Shown here piece after piece: positions 5,771 through 8,019 of a stretch of DNA of 8,019 nucleotides. Within the stretch, counting starts at the first letter, position 1, and every line of letters starts with the position of its first letter. Both the position numbers and the translations under genes were made by a program. This stretch comes from Natronohydrobacter sp. (lineage in GTDB: Bacteria > Pseudomonadota > Alphaproteobacteria > Rhodobacterales > Rhodobacteraceae), in NCBI GenBank assembly GCA_007117255.1, contig SKGU01000313.1, positions 1 to 8,019 of the forward strand, read 5' to 3'. The notes beneath the pieces are model-generated. The model did no database searches. It was not told where the DNA came from and saw only the letters and a list, made by a program, of their open reading frames with translations.

Positions 5771-6250
5771 TCAGAAGGGGATTTCGTCATCCATGTCGGC
5801 GGGGCCTGCCGGGGCAGACTTTCCGTAACTCGACGCATAACCCTGATCGCGGTCATATCCGCCGCCGCCACCAGCACCGCCGCTGCTGCCGCCCTCACCG
5901 CGCCCGTCCAGCATGGTCAATGTGCTGCCCATCCCGGCGACGACAACATCGGTTGAATAGCGATCCTGACCGCTCTGATCTTGCCATTTGCGGGTCTGAA
6001 GGGTGCCTTCTACATATACCTTCGAGCCTTTTTTCAGGTATTGTTCGGCCACGCGCACCAAACCATCACCGCGCAGAACGACATTGTGCCATTCGGTGCG
6101 TTCCTTGCGTTCGCCGCTGGCCTTGTCACGCCATTGCTCTGACGTGGCGATGCGCAGATTGCAGATCTTGCCCCCATCGGGGAATGTACGCACTTCCGGG
6201 TCGCGGCCCAGATTGCCAATGAGAATGACCTTGTTTACCGATCCTGCCAT
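5771..6250 (-). CDS. ssb: Single-stranded DNA-binding protein SSB
   Basis: This 159-aa protein binds and protects single-stranded DNA as a tetramer and recruits replication and repair enzymes. The N-terminal OB fold covers about residues 4-114 (VNKVILIGNLGRDPEVR; ATSEQW; RTEWHNVVLRG; YLKKGSKVYVEGTLQTRKW), with Trp40 and Trp54 among the usual DNA-stacking positions. A glycine-rich, disordered linker follows (about 117-145). The extreme C-terminus DMDDEIPF is the canonical acidic tip that binds partner proteins. The ATG at 6250 is chosen because MAGSVNKVILIG is the family N-terminus and AGGGGG lies about 6 nt upstream; a longer frame to 6316 has no family support. It is divergent from the Slt-like transglycosylase gene. 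Confidence 0.97.
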   Translation of the reverse strand: MAGSVNKVILIGNLGRDPEVRTFPDGGKICNLRIATSEQWRDKASGERKERTEWHNVVLRGDGLVRVAEQYLKKGSKVYVEGTLQTRKWQDQSGQDRYSTDVVVAGMGSTLTMLDGRGEGGSSGGAGGGGGYDRDQGYASSYGKSAPAGPADMDDEIPF

Positions 6251-6449
6251 GTGGCCCCCTTGATCTTGTCTTGTGCTGCGTGACGAATCCGCCCGGCAAT
6301 GTTCGCACGCTGTCACATATCAGCGCGGCAGGGTAAAGAAGTGATGAAAATGCGCAAGCATCTTGTCCTGCCCACCGATAACTGAGGGCTGGAAAAATGC
6401 GGGCGCAAGCGATATGCTCAAGCCAGATTACAAGGGACAGTTTGGAAAA
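6251..6449. other. Divergent intergenic region between ssb and the Slt-like transglycosylase
   Basis: This 199-bp stretch must hold the promoters of both divergent genes, yet I see no strong -35/-10 pair in either direction. It contains a degenerate LexA-like pattern GTTC-N7-GTCA starting at 6301, too weak to call. The string TGGAAAAATGCG occurs twice, at 6390-6401 and again at 6443-6454 across the preferred Slt start. An out-of-frame ATG at 6397 with GAGGG upstream opens a 28-codon frame ending at 6483. Confidence 0.4.
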
Positions 6450-7061
6450 ATGCGCAGTGTTTTGGTATTGTGCGGAGCCATGATAGTGGCGCAGCCCCCG
6501 CAGGAAAGCGTCGCGCAGGGGCTTAGCCTGTCTGGTGGAGGCAGTGGGTCGCGACTGGACACAATGCGCGCCGCCGGGCGTGTCATCGATGGACGGTTGT
6601 CGCAGCAATATTCTGCTTCTGCACGGCTTCTGCCAAAGGCAAAAGACAAGGCGACAGTGCGTCAGGCGTCCATTCCAAACTATAACGGGGCCTATCGGGG
6701 CGAGTATCTGGAGCTGGCGCGCGCGGCGGCGCGCAGGCACGCGATCCCTGAAGACCTGTTTTTGCGTCTTGTGCATCAGGAAAGCCGCTGGAATCCGGGT
6801 GCTGTGTCCCACAAGGGAGCTATCGGTCTGGCGCAATTGATGCCGGGCACAGCCCAGATGCTGCGCGTCGATCCCGCAGACCCAAAGCAGAATCTGGATG
6901 GCGGCGCACGATATTTGCGCATGATGTACGACAAATTTGGCGACTGGATGCTGGCGCTTGCGGCCTATAATGCGGGCCCAGGTGCGGTTGAACGCCATAA
7001 CGGGATCCCGCCTTTCCGTGAAACGCAGGATTATGTGCGCATTATTCTGGGCACCGGTTAA
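6450..7061 (+). CDS. Lytic transglycosylase with single SLT domain (Slt/MltE-like), secreted
   Basis: This 203-aa protein is predicted to be a small periplasmic murein transglycosylase of the goose-lysozyme-like SLT family (Pfam SLT). The catalytic Glu111 sits in HQESRWNPGAVSHKGAIGLAQL, followed by MPGTAQ and the closing AYNAGPGAVERHNGIPPFRETQDYV motif, so the domain covers about 85-200. The N-terminus MRSVLVLCGAMIVA is a short hydrophobic signal-like segment, probably cleaved near VAQG (21-24), followed by a linker of about 60 residues with no recognised domain. The ATG at 6450 is preferred for this signal but its ribosome binding site is poor (AAGGGA about 12 nt away, or GGA close by). ATG 6414 (12 residues longer) is possible. 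It is unrelated in fold family to the two MltB-type genes in this window. Confidence 0.88.
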   Translation: MRSVLVLCGAMIVAQPPQESVAQGLSLSGGGSGSRLDTMRAAGRVIDGRLSQQYSASARLLPKAKDKATVRQASIPNYNGAYRGEYLELARAAARRHAIPEDLFLRLVHQESRWNPGAVSHKGAIGLAQLMPGTAQMLRVDPADPKQNLDGGARYLRMMYDKFGDWMLALAAYNAGPGAVERHNGIPPFRETQDYVRIILGTG

Positions 7062-7129
7062 GCGATCAGGCTTGCACAGTTGCGCGGGCTTGCGCAAAGT
7101 CACGCTGCAACTGACAGACCGGAGGCTTG
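7062..7129 (+). other. Intergenic spacer with two alternative small hairpins
   Basis: This 68-bp gap separates the Slt-like gene from the class V aminotransferase on the same strand. TTGCGC (7080-7085) can pair with GCGCAA (7092-7097). Alternatively CAGTTGC (7077-7083) can pair with GCAACTG (7107-7113). The two stems share bases and exclude each other. Neither is followed by a T run, so this is not a clear terminator and the genes may be co-transcribed. GGAGG (7121-7125) is the ribosome binding site of the next gene. Confidence 0.35.
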
Positions 7130-8019
7130 ATGCTCGCGCCCAGACTGGACCTCGATTTCGTTCGCTCACATTTCCCCGCTTTCGCTGAACCCAGCTTACA
7201 AGGGCAGCGCTTTTTCGAGAATGCGGGCGGCTCATATACCTGCAAGCCCGTGATCGACCGGCTGATGCGCTACTATCACAGCCGCAAGGTGCAGCCCTAT
7301 GGGGCATATCCGGCGTCACACCTTGCTGGCGCGGAAATGGATGAGGCGCGCACGCGGTTGAGTGCGATGATGGGGGTCGCGCCTGATGAGCTGAGCTTCG
7401 GCCCCTCGACAACGGCAAATACCTATGTTCTGGCGCAAGCCTTTGGCGAATGGCTGAAACCGGGTGATGCGATCATCGTCACCGATCAGGACCATGAGGC
7501 GAATTCCGGCCCGTGGCGGCGTCTGGCCGCACGCGGGATCGAGTTGCGTGAATGGACGATTGACCCGCTAACCGGGCATCTTGATCCAGAAAGCTTATGG
7601 ACATTGGTGGACGACTCGGTACGGCTGGTCTGTTTTCCGCATTGCTCGAATGTCGTTGGTGAAATCAACCCGGTGGCCGAGATTTGCACGCGCCTGCGCG
7701 GGGCAGGGATTTATTCCTGTGTCGATGGCGTGTCCTACGCGCCGCATGGGCTGCCGGATGTGGGCACGTTGGGCGCGGATATCTATCTGTTTTCGGCCTA
7801 TAAAACCTATGGGCCGCATCAGGGCCTGATGGTCATGCGCCGTGGCTTGGGTGAACTACTGCCCAATCAGGGGCATTATTTCAATGCCGACGCGTTGTAT
7901 AAGCGGTTCACGCCCGCTGGCCCGGATCATGCGCAGATCGCGGCCTGTGCGGGGATGGCGGATTATATCGATGCGCTTCATGCGCATCATTTCGGGGCAT
8001 CTGATGCAGACCCGGTATC
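7130..8019 (+). CDS. Class V aminotransferase / cysteine desulfurase-like protein (VC1184-type), 3' end outside the window
   Basis: The first 296 codons of a PLP-dependent fold-type I enzyme are present and open to the right edge. The ATG at 7130 has a strong GGAGG 4 nt upstream. PLP-site residues are visible: GPSTTAN (91-97), the ring-stacking His122 in TDQDHEANSGPW, HCSNVVGEINP (171-181), Asp199 in CVDGVSYAPHG, and the Schiff-base Lys225 in LFSAYKTYGPHQG. The N-terminal FFENAGGSY and the VTDQDHEAN pattern resemble the cysteine-desulfurase-like subfamily named after Vibrio VC1184 rather than housekeeping SufS or IscS. The substrate of that subfamily is not established to my knowledge, and the C-terminal region that would carry a catalytic cysteine lies beyond the edge, so desulfurase activity is unproven. 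Confidence 0.85.
   Translation, partial: MLAPRLDLDFVRSHFPAFAEPSLQGQRFFENAGGSYTCKPVIDRLMRYYHSRKVQPYGAYPASHLAGAEMDEARTRLSAMMGVAPDELSFGPSTTANTYVLAQAFGEWLKPGDAIIVTDQDHEANSGPWRRLAARGIELREWTIDPLTGHLDPESLWTLVDDSVRLVCFPHCSNVVGEINPVAEICTRLRGAGIYSCVDGVSYAPHGLPDVGTLGADIYLFSAYKTYGPHQGLMVMRRGLGELLPNQGHYFNADALYKRFTPAGPDHAQIAACAGMADYIDALHAHHFGASDADPV

Noticed and set aside
6301..6315. Possible LexA (SOS) box GTTC-N7-GTCA upstream of ssb
   Set aside because: The alphaproteobacterial box is GTTC-N7-GTTC; the second half here matches at only two of four positions, so it is not distinguishable from chance.
6126..7418. 430-codon minus-strand open frame across ssb, the Slt-like gene and the aminotransferase
   Set aside because: It runs antisense or out of frame through three well-supported genes and two intergenic regions, has no recognisable motif and a composition rich in Arg, Ser, Pro and Cys typical of GC-rich shadow frames.
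1..8019. CRISPR arrays, insertion sequences, toxin-antitoxin or defence genes
   Set aside because: No spaced direct repeats, transposase motifs, terminal inverted repeats or characteristic small gene pairs were seen on either strand.

Overview
The window looks like a stretch of ordinary chromosome from an alphaproteobacterium, most likely of the order Rhodobacterales (Roseobacter/Paracoccaceae type). The evidence is a GC-rich sequence with many 'gcgcg' strings, a ZigA-type CobW GTPase followed by a small protein resembling DUF6525, a short (309 aa) class I fructose-bisphosphate aldolase, two members of the alphaproteobacterial MltB_2-type lytic transglycosylase family, and a tRNA-Gly(CCC) of the alphaproteobacterial kind. 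This taxonomic call is inference from protein character; no search was run.

Layout from left to right. (1) The last 22 codons of a class V aminotransferase, probably the cysteine desulfurase SufS, on the + strand, followed by tRNA-Arg(CCG) with its own promoter. (2) Two paralogous MltB-type lytic murein transglycosylases placed head to head (minus at 283-1533, plus at 1698-2924), each a predicted lipoprotein with a C-terminal peptidoglycan-binding domain. (3) A minus-strand pair, a CobW/ZigA-type zinc-related GTPase and a small DUF6525-like protein. The two genes almost or actually overlap, and a perfect 17-bp Zur-like palindrome lies just upstream of the GTPase. (4) A minus-strand run of ssb, tRNA-Gly(CCC) and a class I fructose-bisphosphate aldolase, ending in a strong 29-nt inverted repeat just after the aldolase stop. 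(5) Divergent from ssb, a third lytic transglycosylase, this one Slt/MltE-like with a single SLT domain. It is followed after 68 bp by the first 296 codons of another class V aminotransferase (cysteine-desulfurase-like, VC1184 type) that runs off the right edge.

How the genes work together: the three lytic transglycosylases all cleave peptidoglycan glycan strands in the periplasm. The GTPase and its small neighbour probably form a low-zinc response unit. The remaining genes (SSB, aldolase, two tRNAs, Fe-S/PLP enzymes) are housekeeping. There is no gene-free stretch longer than about 200 bp; the longest gaps are the divergent promoter regions 1534-1697 and 6251-6449 and the aldolase leader 5501-5649. 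I see no insertion sequence, CRISPR array, phage gene, toxin-antitoxin pair or defence gene. I did not find a previously undescribed system; the most useful leads are the head-to-head transglycosylase paralogues, the Zur-like site with its coupled small gene, and the aldolase 3' palindrome.
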